Part shown: positions 1 through 6,221 of the stretch, piece by piece
Layout of the letters: every line of letters begins with the position of its first letter
Position numbering within the stretch: the stretch's first letter is position 1
NCBI GenBank assembly: GCA_030425945.1
Contig: JAUHZL010000181.1
Location: 1-6,478, forward strand
Source of the DNA: Alphaproteobacteria bacterium
GTDB taxonomy: Bacteria; Pseudomonadota; Alphaproteobacteria; Rhodobacterales; Rhodobacteraceae
Reading direction: 5' to 3'
DNA length: 6,478 nucleotides
Notes under the pieces: model-generated
The model's database searches: none
Seen by the model: the letters and a program-made list of their open reading frames with translations, nothing else
What the model was told of the DNA's origin: nothing
Position numbers and translations under genes: made by a program

Positions 1-355
1 AGTTGAAGATCGTCTCGTCTCCGCGTACCGGGCGGTTGCTTTGTCGCGCAAGTTCCACAGCCACCATGTTCGATGGCCAAAGGCAGTCCTTGCCGGTGCT
101 GTCCAGCGTCGTGGCCATCTCGATCGAGCCCGCCTTGGTGGCGTCGAGCGTGATCTTGTAGCGGTCCTCGATGATCCGCTGCACTGCGGGATTGTTCAGA
201 AGCGCCGACTTCTCCCCGCCGTAGTAGATCGCCACGTCAACCGGAGTACGCCGGTCGATCTGGCGAGTGAGCGAAGAGAGGTCGAGGAAGGAGACCGCCA
301 TCGCGATTCCGGCGACGATCAGGAGGATCAGAAGTCCAAGAAGCGTGCGGTTCAT
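1..355 (-). CDS. Binding-protein-like exported or membrane-anchored protein, N-terminal 118 residues (cut by window edge)
   Basis: The reading frame opens with ATG at 355, immediately after the TAG stop of the upstream gene, and stays open through the window edge, so the C-terminus is missing. Residues 4-22 are a strongly hydrophobic signal peptide or membrane anchor (MNRTLLGLLILLIVAGIAMA). The part after it begins DVAIYYGGEKSALL and contains AGSIEM (about 75-80) and WPSN (93-96). The same landmarks (GS followed about 20 residues later by WP[AS]N) occur in the N-terminal domain of the vWA fusion protein two genes upstream, so I read the two as distant paralogues with a periplasmic-binding-protein fold. 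The role is unknown; with no permease or ATPase alongside, nutrient uptake is unlikely. A second vWA domain could lie in the missing part. A GGAACGGGG stretch just upstream, inside the preceding gene, may serve as the ribosome site. That a gene is present is well supported; its family rests on motif comparison by eye. Confidence 0.8.
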   Translation of the reverse strand, partial: MNRTLLGLLILLIVAGIAMAVSFLDLSSLTRQIDRRTPVDVAIYYGGEKSALLNNPAVQRIIEDRYKITLDATKAGSIEMATTLDSTGKDCLWPSNMVAVELARQSNRPVRGDETIFN

Positions 356-952
356 CTAGCCCCGTTCCATTTGAGTGGCCAGCGCCGAGACCTCAGCCTC
401 GAGCGCGTCGAAATCGTTTTCGAGGCAGGCCCGATCGATCGCATCAATCGCCGGGCCGAAGCTGCGGATCGTCTCGCCGAGCCGCGCCAGGCGGTCGGCG
501 TGGTCGGGTCCCGCCCTTTCCGAGAGATGGCCATAGGCCTCGATGGTGTCCACCATGTTGGGCAGGTAGGACATGATGAAACGCCTGGCCCTGCGGAAGT
601 CCTGCGGGTCGGTCACGACGTGTGTGCGGATAGACTTCAGGTGCCCGACCATCTCGTCCAGATGGGCGCGGTCCGAGGCCGGCACCCGGGGCAGCACCGC
701 CTCGATCCGCGTCGCCGACTGGCCCAGCAGTTGATCCGCGGCGCGGATGTCAGCCGCGCTGACACGACTCGCCAGCATGATCTCGCTGGCTTTCGGCCGA
801 CGGCGGATCACCAGCAGCAGCGCGAAGTAGACCGCAATGGCCAACCCGAGCGCCGCCCACGAGATCAAGTCCAGCCCGAAATAGAGCGCTAGGAAGGCCG
901 CGCTGGCCAGAAGCCCGGCTACAATCTGGCGCAGCCCGTCGGACAGCACCAT
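356..952 (-). CDS. XpaC-like membrane protein (5-bromo-4-chloroindolyl phosphate hydrolysis family)
   Basis: This 198-residue protein has two hydrophobic helices at about residues 8-27 and 30-49, followed by RRR (50-52), which suggests a helical hairpin with both ends in the cytoplasm. The remainder looks helical and soluble. The segment RARRFIMSYLPNMVDTIEAY (121-140) resembles the R-x-F-x-x-YLP-x-x-x-x-x-[IL]-E-x-Y signature I associate with the XpaC family. Despite the family name, no phosphatase active site is visible, and the biochemical role of the family is not established. XpaC genes are often found beside TelA (toxic anion resistance) genes. The ATG overlaps the TGA of the upstream vWA gene by one base, with GAAGGG a short distance upstream, and the stop abuts the next ATG directly. 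It is therefore almost certainly co-translated with its neighbours. The family call is from memory of the motif. Confidence 0.85.
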   Translation of the reverse strand: MVLSDGLRQIVAGLLASAAFLALYFGLDLISWAALGLAIAVYFALLLVIRRRPKASEIMLASRVSAADIRAADQLLGQSATRIEAVLPRVPASDRAHLDEMVGHLKSIRTHVVTDPQDFRRARRFIMSYLPNMVDTIEAYGHLSERAGPDHADRLARLGETIRSFGPAIDAIDRACLENDFDALEAEVSALATQMERG

Positions 953-2562
953 CAGTTGTAGCCCTTCGCGCTGCGGAGCGCCCCGGCGAGGTCGTCCCCC
1001 GCGGTGAAAAGCCGCCCGATGGTGGCCTGATTCAACTCACGCAGTTGCGCTTCGTCTGCCTGTCCGAAGGCAATCGCGTGGACCGGCACGTCGAGACCGA
1101 AGCCGCTTTCCTTCATGCGCTTGAACAGCAAGTCGCGGTTCACGGTCTCGGAGGCGCCGTCTGTCATCGCCACGATCGCCGGGAGGTAGTCGAAGAGCGT
1201 GCCCCGCTCGTAGTAGGGTTGGAGCTCCTCGAGGGCGGACCAAAGCGCACGGTAAAGGTCAGTGCCACCGTCGGCCTCGAGCTTGCGCACCTCGTCCAGC
1301 GCCTTCGCGAGGTCGTCCGGATCGGCTCCGATGAAGGTCGTCGCCTCCGAGGACCGGTGGTTGAAGGGCAGCAGGATCGTGACGTCGCGAGACGAGGGCT
1401 GCAGCAGGTTCACCGCCGCCTGCTCGGGGTCGAGCAGGAGTGCCATCGCGTCCTTCAGCTGTGCAATCGGTTCGCCCGCCATCGAGCCCGAGACGTCAAG
1501 AACCCACACGGTGAGCGAGGGTTTCCGGAGTTCCGACTGGTAGAGCCGGAGCGCCTCGCCGATCACCTCGGCGCCGGGCGTTGGAATCGGGGCGATGTCT
1601 CGGCCGAGGTCGATGCCCCAGTCTGGGTTCCACACAGTCACGTCGGCCTTGTCGGCGGAAAGCCCGATCAGCCCGGCGCGTCGGCCGAGCGCCACCAACT
1701 CGTTCTGGACCTCCGGGCTGAGGAGATGCGCCTGCAGGGCGAGGAACGCCTCTTCCTTTGCCGGATCGCCCTTGTCGACATAGCCAAGAGGGCTGTCGGC
1801 GACGGCGAGCCCGTTTGCCGGGTATATCGCGTAGAGCGGCTCTCGCCCGGCGCGCACGAGTTCCCGGTTCGCCTCGATCACCAGCGCCTCGTAGTTGAAC
1901 ATCGCGTCGAACGCCTGCGGATTGGCGACTAGGCTGTCCTTGAGCCAGCCGGAGGAGCCAGAGGATCTATCGACCTGTGCAAGCAGGTCACGGACCGCGT
2001 CGAGCGTCGCGGGATCGCCGAGGTCGTCGAGGGTCAGCACATCCGGATCACCGCTGAGCGCATAGAGGAAGCCGAAATAGGCCGAGGCGCCCGAGTTCGA
2101 TTGCGTTGCCGAGGTCATCGACAGGCGGAACCGGCGGTCGCGCGCAGCTTGCTGGATCATCTGTATGGTGATGTCCTCGCGCCCGATCCAGCCGAGATCC
2201 TCGGCGATCGAGCGCCTGAGTCCGAGCACCACGGGCGAGCGCAGGATCGACTGGCGGTGTTTGACGAGCCTTTGGCTGTCGCCGAGCTCGATCCAGATCG
2301 AGTTCGCCGGCCAGACCGCATCAAACGCGCCGTCATCGCCCTTGCCCAGGATGCGCGAGATATCGACCGAGCCCTGGTAGGTCACCGCCACGTCGACCCG
2401 GTTTCGTGCGCCCCAGTCGAGGATGATCGGTTCGAGCGCCTGGTTCTCGGAACCGGCGACGATCTGCAGCGAGACGGGCGGACCGCCCCGGTCTGCGAGC
2501 GTCCACACGGCGGCAGCGATCGCGACGAGGGCGATGCCGGCAAGGATGGAGAGTCTGCGCAT
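952..2562 (-). CDS. Substrate-binding-like domain fused to von Willebrand factor A domain
   Basis: This 536-residue protein is the first gene of the minus-strand cluster. Residues 4-22 form a hydrophobic signal or anchor with no lipobox cysteine, so the bulk is probably periplasmic. Residues about 30-320 resemble a periplasmic binding protein: QGSVDISRIL (63-72), WPAN (84-87) and TSATQSNSGASAYFGF (150-165), the last like the ligand-loop region of phosphate/molybdate-type binding proteins. Residues about 348-536 are a vWA domain with a complete metal-ion-dependent adhesion site: DVSGS (356-360), the GGTD loop with T434, and MTDGAS with D468. The site should therefore bind a divalent cation and mediate protein contacts. 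Proteins of this binding-plus-vWA architecture are known in bacteria, but I know of no established function. AGGTGAG ends three bases before the ATG and supports this start. No transporter genes adjoin it, so a sensing or assembly role is more likely than import; that is inference. Confidence 0.92.
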   Translation of the reverse strand: MRRLSILAGIALVAIAAAVWTLADRGGPPVSLQIVAGSENQALEPIILDWGARNRVDVAVTYQGSVDISRILGKGDDGAFDAVWPANSIWIELGDSQRLVKHRQSILRSPVVLGLRRSIAEDLGWIGREDITIQMIQQAARDRRFRLSMTSATQSNSGASAYFGFLYALSGDPDVLTLDDLGDPATLDAVRDLLAQVDRSSGSSGWLKDSLVANPQAFDAMFNYEALVIEANRELVRAGREPLYAIYPANGLAVADSPLGYVDKGDPAKEEAFLALQAHLLSPEVQNELVALGRRAGLIGLSADKADVTVWNPDWGIDLGRDIAPIPTPGAEVIGEALRLYQSELRKPSLTVWVLDVSGSMAGEPIAQLKDAMALLLDPEQAAVNLLQPSSRDVTILLPFNHRSSEATTFIGADPDDLAKALDEVRKLEADGGTDLYRALWSALEELQPYYERGTLFDYLPAIVAMTDGASETVNRDLLFKRMKESGFGLDVPVHAIAFGQADEAQLRELNQATIGRLFTAGDDLAGALRSAKGYN

Positions 2563-2633
2563 GGGCTCACCTGCGGGCTATGGTCGGCACGACACTTATG
2601 TTCCCTAAGGTCCCAATGTAACAGGGCGAGGGC

Positions 2634-2649
2634 GCCCGCCATAGCGGGC
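2634..2649. repeat. Short perfect inverted repeat (6-bp arms)
   Basis: GCCCGC (2634-2639), loop CATA, then GCGGGC (2644-2649). It lies about 75 bp upstream of the minus-strand vWA start, in the probable leader or promoter zone. In DNA this rich in GC such a palindrome can occur by chance; no T-run follows on either strand, so it is not an evident terminator. Confidence 0.45.
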
Positions 2650-2672
2650 AGATCGAGGCGGCCCGTGCTGCT

Positions 2673-2699
2673 CCCGGCCACTGGAAACCCGCGGCCGGG
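2673..2699. repeat. Inverted repeat with 7-bp arms
   Basis: CCCGGCC (2673-2679) and GGCCGGG (2693-2699) flank a 13-base loop. It lies in the divergent intergenic region with no gene ending beside it and no T-run, so a terminator role is not supported. It could be an operator-like site or chance in GC-rich DNA. Confidence 0.4.
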
Positions 2700-3012
2700 C
2701 TTTGGAAGCACCTTGGAATGAGGAGTGGCCCACCACCGAGGCGCGTGCGCCCGGGAGGTCCGGCCCGAACTGCTGCGTTCGGCACGTTCCGGCACACCGC
2801 ATCAGGTCGCCCGCAAGGATGTCGGCACCGCAGGACCGAGAAAGGAAGTTTCCAGCAGTCCCACCCCGACACAGGACGGGGATGAGGCAGTCGGTCGGGC
2901 CGAGGAGCAGCAGGCTCCCCCACGAACAGCTGCGCACCTTTCTCAGGGAGTTGAAGGACTTCGCCGGTTTCGCTGCCGAGGCACTGACCAAGCCGTGCCG
3001 CGCCAGCGACCG

Positions 3013-3052
3013 CTGTCACCAAACAAAAACGTATCCTTAAAATGCCTGTCAC
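3013..3052 (+). promoter_or_regulatory. Candidate PhoB-type half-sites and -10 element upstream of ugpB
   Basis: CTGTCAC occurs at 3013-3019 and again at 3046-3052, exactly 33 bp apart, that is, three times the 11-bp period of PhoB half-sites (consensus close to CTGTCAT/C). Between them is an AT-rich stretch with TAAAAT (3038-3043), which could serve as a -10. The 7-mers one period beside each copy (for example CAAAAAC at 3024) match the consensus poorly, so neither site is a complete tandem Pho box. Control of ugp by phosphate starvation through PhoB is established in E. coli and reported for alphaproteobacteria, which makes the assignment plausible. The site call is inference. Confidence 0.4.
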
Positions 3053-3085
3053 ACAGTGGCTGCATCTGGCCTTTCGGACATAATC

Positions 3086-3092
3086 AAGGGAG
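3086..3092 (+). promoter_or_regulatory. Ribosome binding site of ugpB
   Basis: AAGGGAG sits six bases before the ATG at 3099. It is a good Shine-Dalgarno match, stronger than those of the downstream ugp genes, in keeping with high production of the binding protein. It also fixes the start, since the protein then begins directly with a signal peptide. Confidence 0.85.
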
Positions 3093-3098
3093 TCTCCC

Positions 3099-4418
3099 AT
3101 GTTCCGTACCCTCAGCCTTTCCGCGCTGGCGCTTGGCGCCGCGCTTTCGCCGGCAACGGCACAGACCGAAATCCAGTGGTGGCACGCCATGGGCGGCGAG
3201 CTTGGCCAGAAGCTCGAAGCGATCGTCGCGGACTATAACGCCAGCCAGTCGGACTATCGCGTGGTCCCATCGTTCAAGGGCACCTATGCCGAGACGATGA
3301 CCGCCGCCATCGCAGCCTTCCGCGCCGGTGAACAGCCGGCCGTCGTGCAGGTCTTCGAAGTGGGCACCGGCACCATGATGGCCGCCAAGGGTGCCATCTA
3401 CCCGGTCTACCAGCTGATGACCGACATGAACGAGCCGTTCGATCCCGCGGCCTTCCTGCCCGCCGTGGTCGGCTACTACACGGACACCGAGGGCAACATG
3501 CTGTCGATGCCCTTCAACAGCTCGACCCCGATCCTCTACTACAACAAGGACGTGTTCGAGGCGGCCGGCCTCGACCGCGAAACGCCCCCCACCACCTGGT
3601 CGGAAGTCGAGGCATTCTCGAAGCAGATCATGGAATCGGGCGCCGCGCCCTGCGGCTTTACCACCGGCTGGATCAGCTGGGTGCAGCTCGAGAACTTCTC
3701 GGCCTGGCACAACCAGCAGATCGGCACGCTCGAGAATGGCTTTGGCGGGCTCGGGACCGAGCTGACCGTGAACGGCCCGGTTCAGGTGAAGCACTGGGAC
3801 AACCTGGCGCGCTGGCAGCAGGAAGGCATCTTCCAGTACGGCGGTCCGGTGGGTGGCAACGACGCGCCGCCGAAGTTCTACACCCAGGAATGCGCGATCT
3901 ACATGAACTCCTCGGCCAGCCGCGCGGGCGTGATCGCCAACGCGACCGACTTCGAGGTGGGCTACGGCATGCTGCCCTACTACGACGACGTCGAGGGCGC
4001 GCCGCAGAACTCAATCATCGGCGGCGCCACCCTCTGGGTCATGGCCGGCCGACCGGATGCGGAATACCCGGCTGTGGCCGACTTCTTCACCTACCTCTCC
4101 TCGCCCGAAGTCCAGGCGCAGTGGCACCAGGGCACCGGCTATCTGCCGATCACCCAGGCCGCGTGGGACCTGTCCGCATCGCAGGGCTATTATGACGCCA
4201 ACCCCGGTGCCGACGTGTCGATCAAGCAGATGACGCTGAACCCGCCGACCCCGAACTCGAAGGGCTTGCGCTTCGGCTCTTACGTCCAGATCCGCGGGAT
4301 CATCGACGAGGAGTTCCAGGCTCTGCTCGCCGGTCAGAAGACCGCGCAGGAGGCGCTCGACGCCCTCGTCGCGCGCGGCAACGTGCTGATCCGCGAGTTC
4401 GAAGCAGCCAACGACTGA
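3099..4418 (+). CDS. ugpB: sn-Glycerol-3-phosphate ABC transporter, periplasmic binding protein UgpB
   Basis: UgpB captures glycerol-3-phosphate (and, in studied homologues, glycerophosphodiesters such as glycerophosphocholine) in the periplasm and delivers it to UgpAE. The 439-residue length is nearly that of E. coli UgpB (438). Residues 1-21 are a classical signal peptide ending ATA, with cleavage expected before Q22. The mature part follows the E. coli protein closely: WWHAMGGELGQKLE, AAFRAGEQPAVVQVFEVGT, PFNSSTPILYYNKD, WVQLENFSAW, IIGGATLWVM, GTGYLPIT and GLRFGSYVQIRGIIDEE. Residues corresponding to the ligand-contacting set of the E. coli protein appear to be kept: Y63, E87, S142, a Ser in the SSAS stretch (271-274), a Gly in IIGGA (about 308-309), Y348 and R399. 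This supports glycerol phosphate rather than generic sugar specificity. It is the first gene of ugpBAEC and is followed by two stem-loops before ugpA. Phosphate-starvation control is likely from the upstream half-sites. Confidence 0.97.
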   Translation: MFRTLSLSALALGAALSPATAQTEIQWWHAMGGELGQKLEAIVADYNASQSDYRVVPSFKGTYAETMTAAIAAFRAGEQPAVVQVFEVGTGTMMAAKGAIYPVYQLMTDMNEPFDPAAFLPAVVGYYTDTEGNMLSMPFNSSTPILYYNKDVFEAAGLDRETPPTTWSEVEAFSKQIMESGAAPCGFTTGWISWVQLENFSAWHNQQIGTLENGFGGLGTELTVNGPVQVKHWDNLARWQQEGIFQYGGPVGGNDAPPKFYTQECAIYMNSSASRAGVIANATDFEVGYGMLPYYDDVEGAPQNSIIGGATLWVMAGRPDAEYPAVADFFTYLSSPEVQAQWHQGTGYLPITQAAWDLSASQGYYDANPGADVSIKQMTLNPPTPNSKGLRFGSYVQIRGIIDEEFQALLAGQKTAQEALDALVARGNVLIREFEAAND

Positions 4419-4434
4419 CGCAGAACCGCGTCAG
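4415..4434 (+). repeat. Stem-loop over the ugpB stop codon
   Basis: CTGACGC (4415-4421) pairs perfectly with GCGTCAG (4428-4434) around a 6-base loop. The left arm includes the TGA stop of ugpB (4416-4418), so a terminating ribosome would melt it. It lies two bases before a larger stem-loop. Probable role together with that one: protecting the 3' end of ugpB mRNA or tuning read-through. Confidence 0.65.
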
Positions 4435-4436
4435 AC

Positions 4437-4469
4437 CGGCAGCCCGTGCCCTTGCGGCGCGGGCTGCCG
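4437..4469 (+). repeat. Strong intercistronic stem-loop between ugpB and ugpA
   Basis: Arms of 14 bases (4437-4450 and 4456-4469) pair fully, with a single G-U wobble, around the loop CTTGC; almost all pairs are G-C. No run of T follows (CCCCTGTGAAAG), so it is not a textbook intrinsic terminator. In binding-protein transporter operons such structures commonly stabilise the upstream message or attenuate downstream genes, giving an excess of binding protein over membrane components. That role is inferred here; the structure itself is read directly from the sequence. Confidence 0.85.
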
Positions 4470-4491
4470 CCCCTGTGAAAGACCCCGCCTG

Positions 4492-5370
4492 ATGAAGCGT
4501 TCGATCTTCCGCCACCAGTTTCTGCCATGGGTTCTGCTCGCGCCGCAGTTGGCGGTGACCTTCGTCTTCTTCCTCTGGCCCGCGGCGCAGGCCGGCTGGC
4601 AGAGCTTCCTGCGCGAGGACGCCTTCGGGCTCAAGACTGAGTTCGTGGGCTTTGGTAACTACGAGCGTCTCCTGCAGGACGACCAGTACCTGAACGCATT
4701 TCAGGTGACGCTGGTCTTCTCGGTCGCGGTGGCCGTGCTGGCGCTTGTCGTGTCTCTGGTCCTCGCGCTTGCGGTCGATCGGATGATCGTGACCGCCCGC
4801 ACCTACACCACGCTTCTGGTCTGGCCCTACGCGGTGGCGCCCGCCATCGCCGGTCTCCTGTGGTGGTTCATCTTCAACCCGACGATCGGGCTGCTGCCCT
4901 ATGCGCTCGAGGTCGTGGGCGTCGACTGGGACCACAGCCTGAACGGGACGCAGGCGATGATCCTCGTCGTCGTTGCGGCGGCGTGGAAGCAGATCAGCTA
5001 CAACTTCCTCTTCTTCGTGGCCGGGCTTCAGTCGATCCCCGCATCGATGCGCGAGGCCGCGGCTATCGACGGCGCGGGCCCGTTCCGCCGGTTCTGGACG
5101 ATCACCCTGCCGCTTCTGGCGCCGACGTCGTTCTTCCTTCTGGTCGTCAACACCGTCTACGCGATGTTCGACACCCTTCCCGTGATCGACTCGACCACTG
5201 AAGGCGGCCCCGCGCAGGCCACCAACATCCTCGTCTACAAGGTCTATGTGGACGGCTTTCTCGGACTGAACCTTGGCTCGTCGGCCGCCCAATCGGTCAT
5301 CCTGATGCTGATCGTGGTCGGTCTTACCGTGATCCAGTTCCGCTACATCGAGCGGCGGGTGGAGTACTGA
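4492..5370 (+). CDS. ugpA: sn-Glycerol-3-phosphate ABC transporter permease UgpA
   Basis: This is one of the two inner-membrane permease subunits that form the translocation path with UgpE. The length is 292 residues (E. coli 295). Hydrophobic segments at about 12-33, 72-95, 106-128, 154-178, 210-232 and 262-284 give the expected six helices. The cytoplasmic EAA loop that docks the ATPase is present: EAAAIDGAGPFRRF (188-201) followed by TLPLLAP. Stretches such as WPYAVAPAIAG, AWKQISYNFLFF, FDTLPVID and SSAAQSV are near-identical to UgpA and separate it from generic sugar permeases. The ATG at 4492 lies 73 bases after the ugpB stop, just past a strong stem-loop. The only purine-rich stretch upstream is GTGAAAGA, a weak Shine-Dalgarno match, which fits lower expression than ugpB. 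Its stop is one base from the ugpE start. Confidence 0.96.
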   Translation: MKRSIFRHQFLPWVLLAPQLAVTFVFFLWPAAQAGWQSFLREDAFGLKTEFVGFGNYERLLQDDQYLNAFQVTLVFSVAVAVLALVVSLVLALAVDRMIVTARTYTTLLVWPYAVAPAIAGLLWWFIFNPTIGLLPYALEVVGVDWDHSLNGTQAMILVVVAAAWKQISYNFLFFVAGLQSIPASMREAAAIDGAGPFRRFWTITLPLLAPTSFFLLVVNTVYAMFDTLPVIDSTTEGGPAQATNILVYKVYVDGFLGLNLGSSAAQSVILMLIVVGLTVIQFRYIERRVEY

Positions 5371-5371
5371 G

Positions 5372-6220
5372 ATGGTCGAACGCCGCCCCGTCCTGAACCT
5401 TCTGGCGCATGCCGTGCTGATCGTGGGCGTGCTGGTCGTGGCCTTTCCGGTCTGGCTTGCCATCGTTGCCTCGACCCACCCGCAGACCGCCTTCCAGACC
5501 GGGCTGATCCCGGTCTGGCCCGGCACCAACGCGTTCGAGAACTACTCGGTGATGCTGGGCGACGGGCTGTCGAACATGGGTGCCCCGCCGCTCGCGGGGA
5601 TGCTCTGGAACAGCATGGTCATGGCGCTGGTCATCGCCTGCGGCAAGATCGCGATCTCGATCACCTCGGCCTTCGCCATCGTCTATTTCCGCTTCCCGTT
5701 CCGGATGCTGGCCTTCTGGTGCATCTTCATCACCCTGATGCTGCCGGTCGAGGTCCGCATCCTGCCGACCTTCAAGGTGGTGGCGGATCTGGGGATGCTG
5801 AACAGCTACGCCGGGCTGACGATCCCGCTGATCGCGTCGGCCACCGCGACGTTCCTCTTCCGGCAGGTGTTCCTGACCATCCCGGACGAGTTGCTGGAGG
5901 CGTCGCGCATCGACGGGGCGGGTCCGTTGCGGTTCTTCCGCGACATGCTGATCCCCCTCTCGCGCACCAATATCGCGGCGCTCTTCGTGATCCTCTTCAT
6001 CTACGGCTGGAACCAGTATCTCTGGCCGCTTCTGATCACCACAGACGAGGGCTACTACACCATCGTCGCCGGCATAAAGCGCATGGCCGAGGCGGTCGAC
6101 GCGATCCCGGTCTGGAACTACGTGATGGCCGCCGCGGTGATGGCCATGCTGCCGCCCGTGGTGGTGGTGATCGCGATGCAGCGGGTCTTCGTGAAAGGCC
6201 TCATCGAGACGGAGAAGTAG
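5372..6220 (+). CDS. ugpE: sn-Glycerol-3-phosphate ABC transporter permease UgpE
   Basis: This is the second permease subunit, partner of UgpA. The length is 282 residues (E. coli 281). Hydrophobic segments lie at about 12-34, 76-104, 110-132, 144-166, 200-222 and 247-270. The EAA loop is LEASRIDGAGPLRFFRDMLIPL (175-196), interrupted here only by its expected variable positions. Highly characteristic UgpE stretches are present: FITLMLPVEVRI, SYAGLTIPLIASATATFLFR and FIYGWNQYLWPLLI. The start is fixed by GGGTGGAG (5357-5364), seven bases before the ATG and inside the end of ugpA; a single base separates the two genes, so translational coupling is likely. The C-terminus (RVFVKGLIETEK) matches the family end, so the gene is intact. 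Confidence 0.97.
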   Translation: MVERRPVLNLLAHAVLIVGVLVVAFPVWLAIVASTHPQTAFQTGLIPVWPGTNAFENYSVMLGDGLSNMGAPPLAGMLWNSMVMALVIACGKIAISITSAFAIVYFRFPFRMLAFWCIFITLMLPVEVRILPTFKVVADLGMLNSYAGLTIPLIASATATFLFRQVFLTIPDELLEASRIDGAGPLRFFRDMLIPLSRTNIAALFVILFIYGWNQYLWPLLITTDEGYYTIVAGIKRMAEAVDAIPVWNYVMAAAVMAMLPPVVVVIAMQRVFVKGLIETEK

Positions 6221-6221
6221 C

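Larger units (their letters stand above)
2563..3098. other. Divergent intergenic region, no supported gene
   Basis: This 536-bp gap lies between the divergent starts of the vWA gene and ugpB. Several overlapping open frames cross it on both strands (for example minus 2605-2991 and plus 2725-3300). Their translations are rich in Arg, Pro, Gly and Ser, show no recognisable domain, and either run into flanking genes or lack a convincing ribosome site. I therefore do not call a gene. The left and central parts are GC-rich with short inverted repeats; the right end (about 3015-3045) is distinctly AT-rich and is the likely ugp promoter. Promoters for both clusters must lie here unless the minus-strand genes have an unseen one. 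A decayed coding remnant cannot be excluded by eye. Confidence 0.7.

Noticed and set aside
41..892. 283-codon plus-strand open frame opposite the XpaC-like gene and the truncated gene
   Set aside because: It spans two real minus-strand genes, has no recognisable domain, and its Arg/Asp-rich content is typical of antisense frames.
2585..2625. Possible promoter of the minus-strand cluster (CTGTTA, 17-bp spacer, ACATAA; also a GGAAC-like ECF -35)
   Set aside because: Only about half the consensus bases match for the first, and no matching -10 partner was found for the GGAAC element, so it is not better than chance.
2605..2991. Possible small gene on the minus strand in the intergenic region (128 codons)
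   Set aside because: The translation is rich in Ser, Arg, Gly and Cys with no recognisable domain, it is overlapped by other open frames, and I could not see a convincing ribosome site; retained only as part of the unexplained spacer.
3084..3794. Long minus-strand open frame (236 codons) antisense to ugpB
   Set aside because: It lies opposite a clearly homologous ugpB, its translation is His/Gly/Arg-rich without a domain, and it is explained by GC-rich codon use.
4437..4469. Intrinsic transcription terminator after ugpB
   Set aside because: The stem is strong, but no T-run follows and the co-functional genes ugpA, ugpE and ugpC continue downstream; kept as an intercistronic stem-loop instead.
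4300..5529. 409-codon minus-strand open frame across ugpA
   Set aside because: The translation is a low-complexity Arg/Asp/Glu/His-rich string, the usual antisense shadow of a high-GC membrane-protein gene, and it crosses three real genes.
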